This document shows positions 25,712 to 34,827 of a stretch of DNA of 64,000 nt, piece by piece. The DNA is taken from the NCBI GenBank assembly GCA_005880985.1, contig VBIQ01000005.1, positions 392,314 through 456,313 of the forward strand, read 5' to 3'. This DNA is from Chloroflexota bacterium. Its GTDB lineage: Bacteria > Chloroflexota > Dormibacteria > Aeolococcales > Aeolococcaceae. Under the pieces are notes generated by a model that worked only from the letters and a program-made list of their open reading frames with translations, was not told the DNA's origin and did not search any database. The number at the start of each line of letters is the position of its first letter. Position 1 is the stretch's first letter. The position numbers and the translations under genes are program-made.

Positions 25712-28700
25712 GTGATCGTCGTCCTCACCACCGCCGACACCGAGCTGCTCGCGCTGGCGTCGGCGCGGCGCCGCCTCCCGCCGGGGTTTCCGGCCATCCA
25801 TGGCGAGAACCCGGCGGCCTGGGACGCGACCACCGCCGAGCAGCGCCTCCGCCCCCTGTTCGCGGCCGGGGCGCGGTGCGTGGCGCTGCGACTCCTCGGC
25901 GGCCGTCGCGCCCTCCCCGAGGCGACCGACCGCATCGCCCTCCTCTGCCGCGAGCACGGTGTCCCGCTGGTCGCCTGGCCCGGTGACCGCAGTCCCGACC
26001 CCGAGCTGAGCGCGATCTCGACGCTCGACCCGGGGCGCGCCGGTGAGGGTTTCGCCTATCTCCTCCACGGCGGGGCCGCCAACCTGGCCCAGCTGCTCCG
26101 CCTGCTCGCCGACGCCACCTGCGGAACCGCCTTCGGATGGGCGGCGCCGCAGCCGCTGCCGTGGGACGGGCGCTACCACCCGCAAGCGCCGGAGGAGCCG
26201 GCGGCGGCGGCGGGGTGGTGGCGCGCCTACCTTGGCGACGACCGGCCGGTGATCGGCGTGCTCTTCTACCGGGCCCACTGGATGAGCGGCAACCTCGCCG
26301 TCGTCGACGCCCTGGTCGGCGCGCTCGAGGAGGCGGGGTGCGGAGCGCTGCCGGTCTTCTGCTATTCGCTGCGCGGCGACGGGGACGACCCGCCCGCCTT
26401 CGCCCACCTCCGTGGCGCTGATGGTCGCGCCGCCTGCGACGCGGTGATCAGCACGCTGTCCTTCGCCATGGGCGAGCTGCCCACCAGCGGACCGCAGGTG
26501 GCCGCCGAGTGGTCGGTGGAGTCGCTGCAGCGGCTCGGCGTTCCCATTCTCCAGGCGATCGCCGTCACCTCGACGCGGGGGCGCTGGGAGAACAGCAGCG
26601 CCGGCCTCGCCCCCGTCGACGCGGTGATGAACGTCGCCCTGCCGGAGTTCGACGGGCGGGTCGTCACCGTGCCGGTCTCCTTCAAGGAGACGGTGGACGG
26701 CGGCGTCCGCTATCAACCGGACGCCGAGCGCATCGGCGTCTGCGCCCGGCTGGCGGCGCGGTTCGCGCGGCTGCGCCGGGCCGGCAACGCCGAGAAGCGC
26801 CTGGCGATCGTCCTCAGCAGCTATCCGAGCCGCAACGCCCGCGTCGGCAACGCCGTCGGTCTCGACACTCCCGCCTCGGCGGTGCGGCTCCTGCAAGCGC
26901 TCCGCACCGACGGCTACGACCTCGGCGGCGGCGGGCTGCCCACCGACGGGGACGCGCTGATGCACGCGCTGATCGACCAGGGCGCGTACGACCGCGAGTA
27001 CCTGACGGCGGCCCAGCTCGACGCCGCCGCGGGCCGGTTGGAGGTGGCGCCGTATGCGGCCTTCGTCGACGCCATTCCCGCAGCGGCGCAGGCGCAGCTG
27101 CGACGCTGCTGGGGGGAGCCGCCGGGTCACCTCTACGTGCGCCATGACGCGCTGGTCTTCCCGGGACTGCGCTTCGGCAAGGTGCTGGTCGTCATCCAGC
27201 CGCCGCGCGGCTTCAGCGAGGATCCCGCCGCCATCTACCACTCTCCCGACCTGGCACCGCCGCATCACTACCTCGGCTTCTACCGGTTCCTGCGCGAGGT
27301 CGAGAGGGTCGACGCGGTGGTGCATCTCGGCAAGCACGGGACAGCGGAGTGGCTGCCGGGAAAGGCGCTGGGACTGTCGGCGGGCTGCTTCCCCGACCTC
27401 TGCATCGCCGACCTGCCACTCTTCTATCCGTTCGTGGTCAACGACCCGGGCGAGGGCACCCAGGCGAAGCGGCGCGCCCACGCGGTCATCGTCGATCACC
27501 TGATCCCGCCGGTGAGCGCGGCCGAGGCCTACGGCCCGATCGTCGTCGTCGAGCAGCTGATGGACGAGTACACCCAGGCGCAGTCGCTGGATCCCGCCAA
27601 GCTGCCGCTCATCCAGGAGCGCATCTGGGAGGCGGTGCGCAGCGCCCACCTCGACCGCGACCTCGGCGTTCTTGACATACCTGACGATTTCAACCATTTC
27701 CTGCTGCGCATGGACGGGTACCTCTGTGAGATCAAGGACGCCCAGATCCGCAGCGGGCTGCACGTGCTCGGCACCCCGCCGGCGGGGGAGGCGCTGGTCG
27801 ACATGCTGCTGGCGTTCACCCGCGGCGCCGCCGCCGGCCTCGAGCAGGCCCTGGCCGGCGCGGCGGGGCTCGACTGGGAGGCGCTGCTCCAGGACCGCGG
27901 CGCGGCCTTCACCGGGGCGCTGCCGGGGTGGCTCGCGGTCCACGCGCCGGCGCGGCTACGGGTCGCCGGCGACGCGGTCGAGGCGGTGCGCTCGCTGGCC
28001 CGCAGCCTGGTGGCGCAGATGCACGCCGCCGGCTTCGATGCGGCCGCCGCCGAGCCGCTGCTCCTCGCCGCCACCGGCATCGCCGTCGCGGACGCGGTGT
28101 CCGCCCTGCAGCACCTCGCGTCGGTGCTCTGGCCGGCCCTGCGCCGCACCTCGGACGAGCTCGACAACCTGCTGGCCGGGCTGCGCGGCGGCTATGTGCC
28201 CGCCGGCCCCAGCGGAGCGCCGACGCGGGGGATGACCCACGTCCTCCCCACCGGGCGCAACTTCTATTCGGTCGACCCCAAGTCGCTGCCGACGGAGACG
28301 TCATGGCGGGTCGGGCAGCGGCTGGCCGAGGCGGTGGTGCGCCGCCACCTCGAGGACACCGGAGCGCCGCCGCAGACGGTCGGCATCGTCGTCTGGGGAA
28401 CCGCGGCGATGCGCACCGGCGGCGACGACATCGCCGAGGCGCTGGCGCTCTTGGGAGTGCGCCCGCGCTGGGCTCCGGAGAACCGGCGGGTCGCCGGACT
28501 GGAGGTGATCCCGCTCGCCGATCTGGGACGGCGGCGGGTCGACGTCGTGCTCCGCATCAGCGGCTTCTTCCGCGACGCCTTCCCCAACCTCGTCCACCTG
28601 TTCGACGAGGCTGTGCGCATGGTGGCGGCGCTCGACGAGGACGCGGCCGACAACCCGCTCGCCGCCCGCGCCCGCCACGACCGCCAACGGCTGGCGGCGT

Positions 28701-29500
28701 CGGGGCTGGCCTCGGCGGCGGCCGAGGAGCGGTCGCGGTGGCGCGTCTTCGGCAGCCGGCCCGGCTCCTACGGTGCGGGCGTCCTCCCGCTGCTCGACTC
28801 CGGCGCCTGGCGGGACGTCGCCGACATCGCCGCCGTCTACACCGCCTGGGGCGCCTACGCCTACAGCCGCGAGCGCTACGGCGCCGCCGCGGAGGACGAG
28901 TTCCGGACGAACTTTTCCGAAATCGCCGTGGCCATCAAGAACCAGGACAACCGCGAGCACGACATCTTCGACAGCGACGACTATCTCCAGTACCACGGTG
29001 GCATGATTGCCTGCGTCCGCGCCCTCACCGGTACCGCCCCCCGCGCCTACTTCGGGGACAGCGCGGAGCCCGAGCGGGCGAGGGTGCGCTCGCTCCAGGA
29101 GGAGGCGCACCGGGTCTTCCGAGCCCGAGTGATCAATCCCAAGTGGCTGGCGGCGATGCGCCGCCACGGCTACAAGGGCGCCTTCGAGATGGCCGCCACC
29201 GTCGACTACCTCTTTGGCTACGACGCCACCGCGGGCGTGGTCGATGGGTGGATGTACGCGCGTCTGGCCGACGACTACCTCTTCGATCCGGTGTCGGAGG
29301 AGTTCCTGCGGTCCAGCAATCCCTGGGCCCTGCGGGCGATGGCCGAACGGCTGCTGGAGGCAGCGGCGCGGGGGCTGTGGCAGGGCGCCGACGGCGAACG
29401 TCTCCGCCGTCTCCGGCATCTCGCCACCGATGTCGACGCCGAGCTCGAGGCGCGGATGGGCAGGACTGCGGAACCGCGGCTGCCAGAGAAGGCCCGGTGA
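25712..29500 (+). CDS. cobN: Cobaltochelatase large subunit CobN
   Basis: CobN is the large subunit of the ATP-dependent cobalt chelatase that inserts cobalt into hydrogenobyrinic acid a,c-diamide in the aerobic pathway. At 1262 residues the length is normal. Conserved segments seen are GVLFYRAHWMSGNLAVVDAL, VHLGKHGTAEWLPGKALGLS, TGRNFYSVDPKSLPT, NQDNREHDIFDSDDYLQYHG and the C-terminal SNPWALRAMAERLLEA. The start is GTG. The ATPase partner subunits of the aerobic chelatase (CobS/CobT of the Pseudomonas naming) are not in the window. It overlaps the next gene by GTGA. Confidence 0.95.
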   Translation: MIVVLTTADTELLALASARRRLPPGFPAIHGENPAAWDATTAEQRLRPLFAAGARCVALRLLGGRRALPEATDRIALLCREHGVPLVAWPGDRSPDPELSAISTLDPGRAGEGFAYLLHGGAANLAQLLRLLADATCGTAFGWAAPQPLPWDGRYHPQAPEEPAAAAGWWRAYLGDDRPVIGVLFYRAHWMSGNLAVVDALVGALEEAGCGALPVFCYSLRGDGDDPPAFAHLRGADGRAACDAVISTLSFAMGELPTSGPQVAAEWSVESLQRLGVPILQAIAVTSTRGRWENSSAGLAPVDAVMNVALPEFDGRVVTVPVSFKETVDGGVRYQPDAERIGVCARLAARFARLRRAGNAEKRLAIVLSSYPSRNARVGNAVGLDTPASAVRLLQALRTDGYDLGGGGLPTDGDALMHALIDQGAYDREYLTAAQLDAAAGRLEVAPYAAFVDAIPAAAQAQLRRCWGEPPGHLYVRHDALVFPGLRFGKVLVVIQPPRGFSEDPAAIYHSPDLAPPHHYLGFYRFLREVERVDAVVHLGKHGTAEWLPGKALGLSAGCFPDLCIADLPLFYPFVVNDPGEGTQAKRRAHAVIVDHLIPPVSAAEAYGPIVVVEQLMDEYTQAQSLDPAKLPLIQERIWEAVRSAHLDRDLGVLDIPDDFNHFLLRMDGYLCEIKDAQIRSGLHVLGTPPAGEALVDMLLAFTRGAAAGLEQALAGAAGLDWEALLQDRGAAFTGALPGWLAVHAPARLRVAGDAVEAVRSLARSLVAQMHAAGFDAAAAEPLLLAATGIAVADAVSALQHLASVLWPALRRTSDELDNLLAGLRGGYVPAGPSGAPTRGMTHVLPTGRNFYSVDPKSLPTETSWRVGQRLAEAVVRRHLEDTGAPPQTVGIVVWGTAAMRTGGDDIAEALALLGVRPRWAPENRRVAGLEVIPLADLGRRRVDVVLRISGFFRDAFPNLVHLFDEAVRMVAALDEDAADNPLAARARHDRQRLAASGLASAAAEERSRWRVFGSRPGSYGAGVLPLLDSGAWRDVADIAAVYTAWGAYAYSRERYGAAAEDEFRTNFSEIAVAIKNQDNREHDIFDSDDYLQYHGGMIACVRALTGTAPRAYFGDSAEPERARVRSLQEEAHRVFRARVINPKWLAAMRRHGYKGAFEMAATVDYLFGYDATAGVVDGWMYARLADDYLFDPVSEEFLRSSNPWALRAMAERLLEAAARGLWQGADGERLRRLRHLATDVDAELEARMGRTAEPRLPEKAR

Positions 29501-31767
29501 CCGCTCCGAACGCGGTGGTACCGGTGCTGCTGCTGGCGCACGGAACTCGCGACGACGCGGGACGGGCGGAACTGCGCGCGTTGCGGCTGGCGGTGCAGCG
29601 GCACCGCCCCGGCGGGGTGCGCGTGGGGGTGATCGAGTACCCCGACGTCGAGCTGCGTCCGGCCTTCGCCGCCCTCGCCGATGCCGCCGGCGAGGCGCGC
29701 GACCACGGCGTGGACGAGGTGCGCGTCGTGCCGCTGCTGCTCTTCCCCGCCGGCCACGCCCAGGAGGACCTGCGCATCGTCATCCGCGGCGGGAGGCTGC
29801 TCCATCCCGACCTGCGACTGCGCTGCGTCCCACTCCTCCGGCCCTCGCCGGCACTGCTCGAGGCCGCCATGACACGGCTGCGCGATGCCGAGACCGAGGC
29901 AGGCTGCGCCGGCGACGCGGTCCTGGTGGTGGGACGCGGGTCCACCTGCGCGCACGCCAACGCGCGCCTGGCCCGGCTGGTCGGTACCGCCCTGCAGCAG
30001 CGCACCGGGCTGCCGGTGACATCCGCCTTTGCCTCGCTCGCACCGCCCACCGTCGCCGATGGCATCCGCGCTCTGGCGGCTGCGGGCGCAGCGCACATCG
30101 TGGTGCTGCCCTATCTGCTCAACGACGGGCGCATCGCGCGCCGCATCGGCACCGCGGCGCGCGATGCCGGCCGCGAACGTGGGACACGGGTCACCGTCGC
30201 GTCGCATCTCGGCCTGCACCCGGCGGTGGTCGCCTACGTGCGCGCCCGCGCCGACGGGATCCGCGGGATCGAGCTGCCGGCAGTGCCATCGAACGGCGCG
30301 ACACAACCTGCCGGCAGGCCAGGGGTGGCCTTCACCCGCCGCACCCACCGCCGTCCCATCGTGGTCGCCGGCACCGCCAGTGGCTGCGGCAAGACCACGG
30401 TGACCCTGGGGCTGCTGGCCGCCCTGCGGGCCCGCGGACTGCGCGTCCAGCCGTTCAAGGCCGGCCCCGACTACATCGACCCCCTGCATCACACCGCTGT
30501 GGCGGGACGGATCTCGCGCAACCTCGACGGCGTCCTCTGCGATCCGCGAGCGCTGCCGGCGCTATCGGGGCGGGCGATGGCCGGCGCCGACGTCGCCGTG
30601 GTCGAGGGCGTGCTCGGCCTGTTCGACGGGCGCCTGGCGGGCGCCGGCGGACCGCGGTGTTCGCAGGGCGGCGACGCGGGGAGCACCGCGGAGGTCGCGC
30701 GCCTGCTCGACGCCGCGGTGCTGCTGGTGGTCGACGCCGCCCGCTCAGCGCGCTCGACCGCGGCGGTGACGCTGGGATTCGCCCGCTTCGACCCGCGGGT
30801 CCGCGTCGCCGGCGTCATCCTCAACCGGGTCGGCTCCGACCGGCACCTCGCCGCCGCCCGGGGGGCGATCGAGGAGACGACAGGGATCCCGGTGCTCGGC
30901 GCGCTGCCACTCGACCCGGGGTTGACCCTGCCCGACCGCTACCTCGGCCTGGTGCCACCCCAGGAACGTCCCCATCCGCCGCGGTGGGCCGCCAGCCTGG
31001 CGGACGCGGTCTCGCGCCACATCGACCTCGACGCGGTGCTGCGGCTCGCCGGCGGCGACGGTCCCCAGGCGCTTCCCGGGCACGATCCCTTCGCAATCGC
31101 GCCGCGACCACCGCGGGGACGGATCGCGGTGGCGCGCGACGCCGCCTTCAGCTTCCAGTACCAGGACGCCCTCGACCTGCTGGCGGCGTGGGGCGCCGAG
31201 CTGGTGCCGTTCAGCCCGCTCGGCGACACCTCGCCGCCGGCCGGCTGCGGCGCCATCCTTCTCGGCGGCGGCTTCCCCGAGCGCTTCGCCGCCCGTCTCG
31301 CCGCCAACACCGCGATGCGCGCGGCGATCGCCGCTGCGGCGCGACGCGGGGTCGCGGTGATCGGGGAATGCGGCGGTGCGATGTACCTGTCGCGCTCGCT
31401 CACCACCGAGGACGGGGAGCGCCACCCAATGTGCGGACTGCTGCCGTGGGGGGTCACGATGGACCGCACCCGCCGCGCCCTCGGCTACCGCACGCTGACC
31501 GCACTGCGCGACTCGCCCCTGCTCGCCGCCGGCGCCACGGTGATGGGTCACGAGTTCCACTGGTCGGCAGCGGATGCTCCCCCCGACCCCGGCCATGCTG
31601 CGTACCGGGTGGCCGAGATGGCGAACACCCCCGAGGGTCACGCGAGTCGCAGCCTGCTGGCCTCCTACGTGCACCTCCACCTCTGCGGCCTCCCGGACGC
31701 CGCCCGGCGGCTGGTCGAGACCGCCGCGAAGGTCGCCGCACCGTCCGCGGCGGTGCTCTCGGTATGA
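29497..31767 (+). CDS. CbiX-CbiA fusion: sirohydrochlorin cobaltochelatase + cobyrinate a,c-diamide synthase
   Basis: Two steps are joined in this 756-residue protein. Residues about 1-255 are a long CbiX-type chelatase with metal-binding His in LLLAHGTRD and LLFPAGHAQEDL. The second half of that domain keeps the VVGRGST fold segment but no matching His. Residues about 285-756 are CbiA/CobB, which amidates the a and c side chains using glutamine. They show the ATP loop GTASGCGKTTVTLGLL, FKAGPDYIDPLHH, VEGVLGLFDG and the glutaminase Cys in GECGGAMYL. The start is GTG, overlapping cobN. The fusion of the chelatase with the diamide synthase in one chain is unusual. Confidence 0.9.
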   Translation: MTAPNAVVPVLLLAHGTRDDAGRAELRALRLAVQRHRPGGVRVGVIEYPDVELRPAFAALADAAGEARDHGVDEVRVVPLLLFPAGHAQEDLRIVIRGGRLLHPDLRLRCVPLLRPSPALLEAAMTRLRDAETEAGCAGDAVLVVGRGSTCAHANARLARLVGTALQQRTGLPVTSAFASLAPPTVADGIRALAAAGAAHIVVLPYLLNDGRIARRIGTAARDAGRERGTRVTVASHLGLHPAVVAYVRARADGIRGIELPAVPSNGATQPAGRPGVAFTRRTHRRPIVVAGTASGCGKTTVTLGLLAALRARGLRVQPFKAGPDYIDPLHHTAVAGRISRNLDGVLCDPRALPALSGRAMAGADVAVVEGVLGLFDGRLAGAGGPRCSQGGDAGSTAEVARLLDAAVLLVVDAARSARSTAAVTLGFARFDPRVRVAGVILNRVGSDRHLAAARGAIEETTGIPVLGALPLDPGLTLPDRYLGLVPPQERPHPPRWAASLADAVSRHIDLDAVLRLAGGDGPQALPGHDPFAIAPRPPRGRIAVARDAAFSFQYQDALDLLAAWGAELVPFSPLGDTSPPAGCGAILLGGGFPERFAARLAANTAMRAAIAAAARRGVAVIGECGGAMYLSRSLTTEDGERHPMCGLLPWGVTMDRTRRALGYRTLTALRDSPLLAAGATVMGHEFHWSAADAPPDPGHAAYRVAEMANTPEGHASRSLLASYVHLHLCGLPDAARRLVETAAKVAAPSAAVLSV

Positions 31768-32474
31768 GCGCGCCGCCGGCGGCCATCCGCCCGGGCGCGG
31801 GACAGGCGCTCCGCGCCCTGGCGCTGCCAACCGCGGAGATCGAGCAGGTCGGCATCCGACGGCTCCGAGAGCAGACCACCGACGCGCTGCCGCCGCCGCC
31901 CGCGGATGAGGTCGCGCTCCGCATGGCATACGCCGCCGGCGATCCCTCGCTCCTCGCCGAGGTGGTCGCTTCCCGGGAGGCGGTGAGCGCGTGCGTGGCG
32001 GCGCTGGGCACCGGCGCGCCGCTGATCTGCGACGTCGGCATGGTGCGGTCTGGCATGCGTGGCGCCGCCGCTCGGCTCGGCAGCCCGATCCTGGTGGCCG
32101 TCGATTCCGCTGATCGCTTCGCGGCAAGCGGCACGCTGCTCAGCGATGCGACCAGGGCCGCCATCGCCGAATCGACGCGCAGCGCGCGCGCGATCGCCGC
32201 CCTCGCCGACCGCATCGGCGGGTCGGTCGCCGTCATCGGCAACGCTCCGACAGCACTCCTCGCCCTGCTCGACATGCTCGGCGACGGTGTGCCCGCCCCC
32301 GAGGCGGTGATCGCGACCTGCTGCGGGCTGGTGTCGGCCGCCGAGGCCAAGGAGCTGTTGCTGCGCACCTCTCCCTGCCCGGTGATCGCCGTGCGCGGAA
32401 GCCGCGGTGGCTCGGCCGTCGCTGCGGCGGCGGTCAACGCCTGCTGCCGCATCGCCGCCGGTGATCCGCGGTGA
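31764..32474 (+). CDS. cobH: Precorrin-8X methylmutase (CobH/CbiC) with altered catalytic residue
   Basis: CobH moves the methyl group from C11 to C12 in the corrin ring. The 236-residue protein matches the family in ICDVGMVRSGM, VIGNAPTALLALLDML, GLVSAAEAKE and VRGSRGGSAVAAAAVNA. At the position of the catalytic His43 of the Pseudomonas enzyme (in MVHACGS), this sequence has Tyr56 in RMAYAAGD, codon TAC at 31929-31931. The protein may therefore be inactive, slow, or use another acid. It overlaps both neighbours by 4 bases. Confidence 0.88.
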   Translation: MSAPPAAIRPGAGQALRALALPTAEIEQVGIRRLREQTTDALPPPPADEVALRMAYAAGDPSLLAEVVASREAVSACVAALGTGAPLICDVGMVRSGMRGAAARLGSPILVAVDSADRFAASGTLLSDATRAAIAESTRSARAIAALADRIGGSVAVIGNAPTALLALLDMLGDGVPAPEAVIATCCGLVSAAEAKELLLRTSPCPVIAVRGSRGGSAVAAAAVNACCRIAAGDPR

Positions 32475-33625
32475 GCGCGCGCGGCCTCCCCGAGGATGTC
32501 CACGGTCGCTCCCGCGCCGACGAGGAGGGCTACACCGCCGCGCCCCGCCGCCGCGGCCTGCGAAGCGGCTTCACCACCGGCGCCTGCGCCGCCGCCGCCA
32601 CCCGGGCGGCGTCGCTCGAGCTGGTGGAGGGACGGCCGCGCGCGGAGGTGACCATCCCACTTCCGGCCGGTTTCGACCACAACTTCGCGGTCCACTCGCG
32701 GGAGTCCGGCGACGGTTGGGCCCGAGCGGTGGTGGTCAAGGACGCCGGTGACGACCCCGACGTCACCCACGGCGCCCACCTGACCGCGACGGTGCGCTGG
32801 AGCGACCGGCCCGGGCTGGAGCTGCGTGCGGGAGAGGGCGTGGGCACGGTCACCCTGCCGGGGCTCGGCCTCGAGGTCGGAGCTCCGGCGATCAACCCGG
32901 TCCCGCGGCGGATGCTCACCGAGGCCGCCCAGCCGGCGATCGCCGTCGCTCCCGCGGGCCGCGGTGTCGAGGTGACCATCGGCGTGCCCGGGGGGCAGCG
33001 GATGGCGGAGCGCACCCTCAACGGCCGGCTGGGGATCGTCGGCGGCATCAGCATCCTCGGCACCACCGGGGTCGTCCACGCCTACTCGACCGCCTCGTGG
33101 CGGGCGAGCGTGGTGCAGGCCGTCGACGTCTGCGCCGCCAGCGGAGTCGAGCACGTCGTCCTCAGCACCGGCGGCCGCAGCGAGCGATTCGCCCGGCGGA
33201 GGCTTCCCGACCTGCCCGACGTCGCCTTCGTCGAGATGGGCGAGTTCGCCGGTACCGCCCTGGACCGCTGCCGCCGCCACCACATCGCCCGGGCGACGGT
33301 GGCGGGAATGGTGGGCAAGCTGACCAAGCTGGCTCAGGGCCAGTTCCAGCTCCACGTCGCCGGGGGCGGGGTCGACCCCGAGATGCTCGCCCGCGTCGCC
33401 GCCGAGGCGGGCGCGGAGCCGGACCTGGCGGAGCGGATCCGCCACGCCACAACCGCGCGCCACGCCCAGGAGATGGCGCTGGAGGCCGGACTGCGCGGCT
33501 TCTTCGACGCTCTGTGCGCGGCGGCGGCGCGGCGCTGCCGGGAGCGGACCGGCGGCCGGGTCGCCGTCGAGGCCTGGTGCTTCGACCCGGACTCGGGCGA
33601 GCTGCTCGGCGAGGCGGCGGCATGA
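32471..33625 (+). CDS. cbiD: Cobalt-precorrin-5B C1-methyltransferase CbiD
   Basis: CbiD methylates C1 of cobalt-precorrin-5B in the early-cobalt-insertion route. The 384 residues carry LRSGFTTGACAAAATRAA, VVVKDAGDDPDVTHGAHL, GEGVGTVTLPGLGLEVGAPA followed by INPVPRRM, and GIVGGISILGTTGVV. CbiD is specific to the anaerobic-type pathway and so helps classify this operon. It overlaps cobH and cbiET by 4 bases each. Confidence 0.95.
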   Translation: MSARGLPEDVHGRSRADEEGYTAAPRRRGLRSGFTTGACAAAATRAASLELVEGRPRAEVTIPLPAGFDHNFAVHSRESGDGWARAVVVKDAGDDPDVTHGAHLTATVRWSDRPGLELRAGEGVGTVTLPGLGLEVGAPAINPVPRRMLTEAAQPAIAVAPAGRGVEVTIGVPGGQRMAERTLNGRLGIVGGISILGTTGVVHAYSTASWRASVVQAVDVCAASGVEHVVLSTGGRSERFARRRLPDLPDVAFVEMGEFAGTALDRCRRHHIARATVAGMVGKLTKLAQGQFQLHVAGGGVDPEMLARVAAEAGAEPDLAERIRHATTARHAQEMALEAGLRGFFDALCAAAARRCRERTGGRVAVEAWCFDPDSGELLGEAAA

Positions 33626-34827
33626 CCGCGCCGGTGGTGGTCGTCGGCATCCCCCCCGCCGGGCTCGACGCCCTCGACGCCCGCGGCCGGGCCGCCATCG
33701 GCGAGGCGACCCTGCTCTGCGGGGCCACCCGCCATCTGGAGGCGGTACCGCAACACGGCGAGGAGCGCGTCGCGATCGGTGACGTCGAGGCGGCGGTCGA
33801 GCGGCTGCGGCGGCGCGCCCCCGGCGAGCGGGTGGTGGTGCTGGCCAGCGGCGACCCGCTCCTCTTCGGCATCGGCGCCACCCTGATCCGCAGCCTGGGG
33901 CGCGACGCGGTGACGGTGATCCCGGCGGTCTCGTCGGTGCAGGAGGCGTTCGCCCGCGCCGGACTGGCGTGGGAGTCGGCCCGGGTGCTGAGCGCCCATG
34001 GCCGCGAGCTCGAGCCGGTGGTGGCGCAGACCCTGGCGACCACCACCGCGGCCATCCTCTGCGGCCCCGGCAACCCACCCGAGCGCGTCGCCCGGGCGCT
34101 GCTCGACGCCGGGATCGAGGACTGCCGGGCGGTGGTCGCCGAATGGCTGGGCGGTGCGGTGGAGAGAGTGGTCGACAGCCGGCTGAGCGCGGTGGCGGAG
34201 GGCAGTTTCGACCCCCTGAGCGTGGTGGTCGTCGACCGGGAGACGGCGGCGGTGCCGGTCGCCGAGTTCGGCCGGCACGAGGCGCGCTTCGCCCACGCCG
34301 GCGGGATGATCACCGGTGGCGAGGCCCGCGCCGTGGTGCTGGCGCGGCTGCGACCGGCCGGGGCGTCGGTGATCTGGGATGTCGGCGCCGGGTCGGGGTC
34401 GATCGGCATCGAGGCCGCCGGCCTGGCTCCCGGGGCCCGGGTGTTCGCGGTCGAGCGCGACCCGGCCCAGCTGGAACACCTCCGGAGCAACGCCGCGACC
34501 CTCGGCGGCGGCGCCGTCAGCGTGGTGGCCGGAGCGGCGCCCGTCGCGCTGGAGGCGCTGCCGGACCCCGACCGGGTCGTCGTCGGCGGCCACGGCGGAC
34601 GGCTGGGGGAGATCCTCGGCGTGGTCCACTCGCGGCTCCGGCCCGGGGGGACGGTGGTCTGCTCCTTCGCCACCCTCGACGGCGTGCTGGTCGCCCGCGT
34701 GTCCCTGGGTGACTGGAATCCCGAGGTGGTGCAGCTGAGCGTGGCCCGCGGGGCTGCTGCCGGACGCTCGTTGCGGCTGGCCGCGGAGGACCCCGTGTTC
34801 ATCGTCAGCGCGGGTCCCGCGGCATGA
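33622..34827 (+). CDS. cobL: Fused precorrin-6B methyltransferases CbiE-CbiT (CobL)
   Basis: The 401-residue bifunctional enzyme methylates C5 and C15 and decarboxylates the C12 acetate. CbiE-type tetrapyrrole methylase occupies residues about 1-195 (VVVLASGDPLLFGIG, VIPAVSSVQEAFARAG, AILCGPGNPPERVA). CbiT, a class I SAM methyltransferase, occupies about 205-401 (GGMITGGEARAVVLARLRP, WDVGAGSGSIGIEAAGLA, FAVERDPAQ). Such fusion is common (CobL). ATG overlaps the cbiD stop. Confidence 0.95.
   Translation: MTAPVVVVGIPPAGLDALDARGRAAIGEATLLCGATRHLEAVPQHGEERVAIGDVEAAVERLRRRAPGERVVVLASGDPLLFGIGATLIRSLGRDAVTVIPAVSSVQEAFARAGLAWESARVLSAHGRELEPVVAQTLATTTAAILCGPGNPPERVARALLDAGIEDCRAVVAEWLGGAVERVVDSRLSAVAEGSFDPLSVVVVDRETAAVPVAEFGRHEARFAHAGGMITGGEARAVVLARLRPAGASVIWDVGAGSGSIGIEAAGLAPGARVFAVERDPAQLEHLRSNAATLGGGAVSVVAGAAPVALEALPDPDRVVVGGHGGRLGEILGVVHSRLRPGGTVVCSFATLDGVLVARVSLGDWNPEVVQLSVARGAAAGRSLRLAAEDPVFIVSAGPAA

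Noticed and set aside
25655..27943. Open frame of 762 codons on the minus strand opposite cobN
   Set aside because: It is antisense to cobN family motifs and has no recognisable domain.
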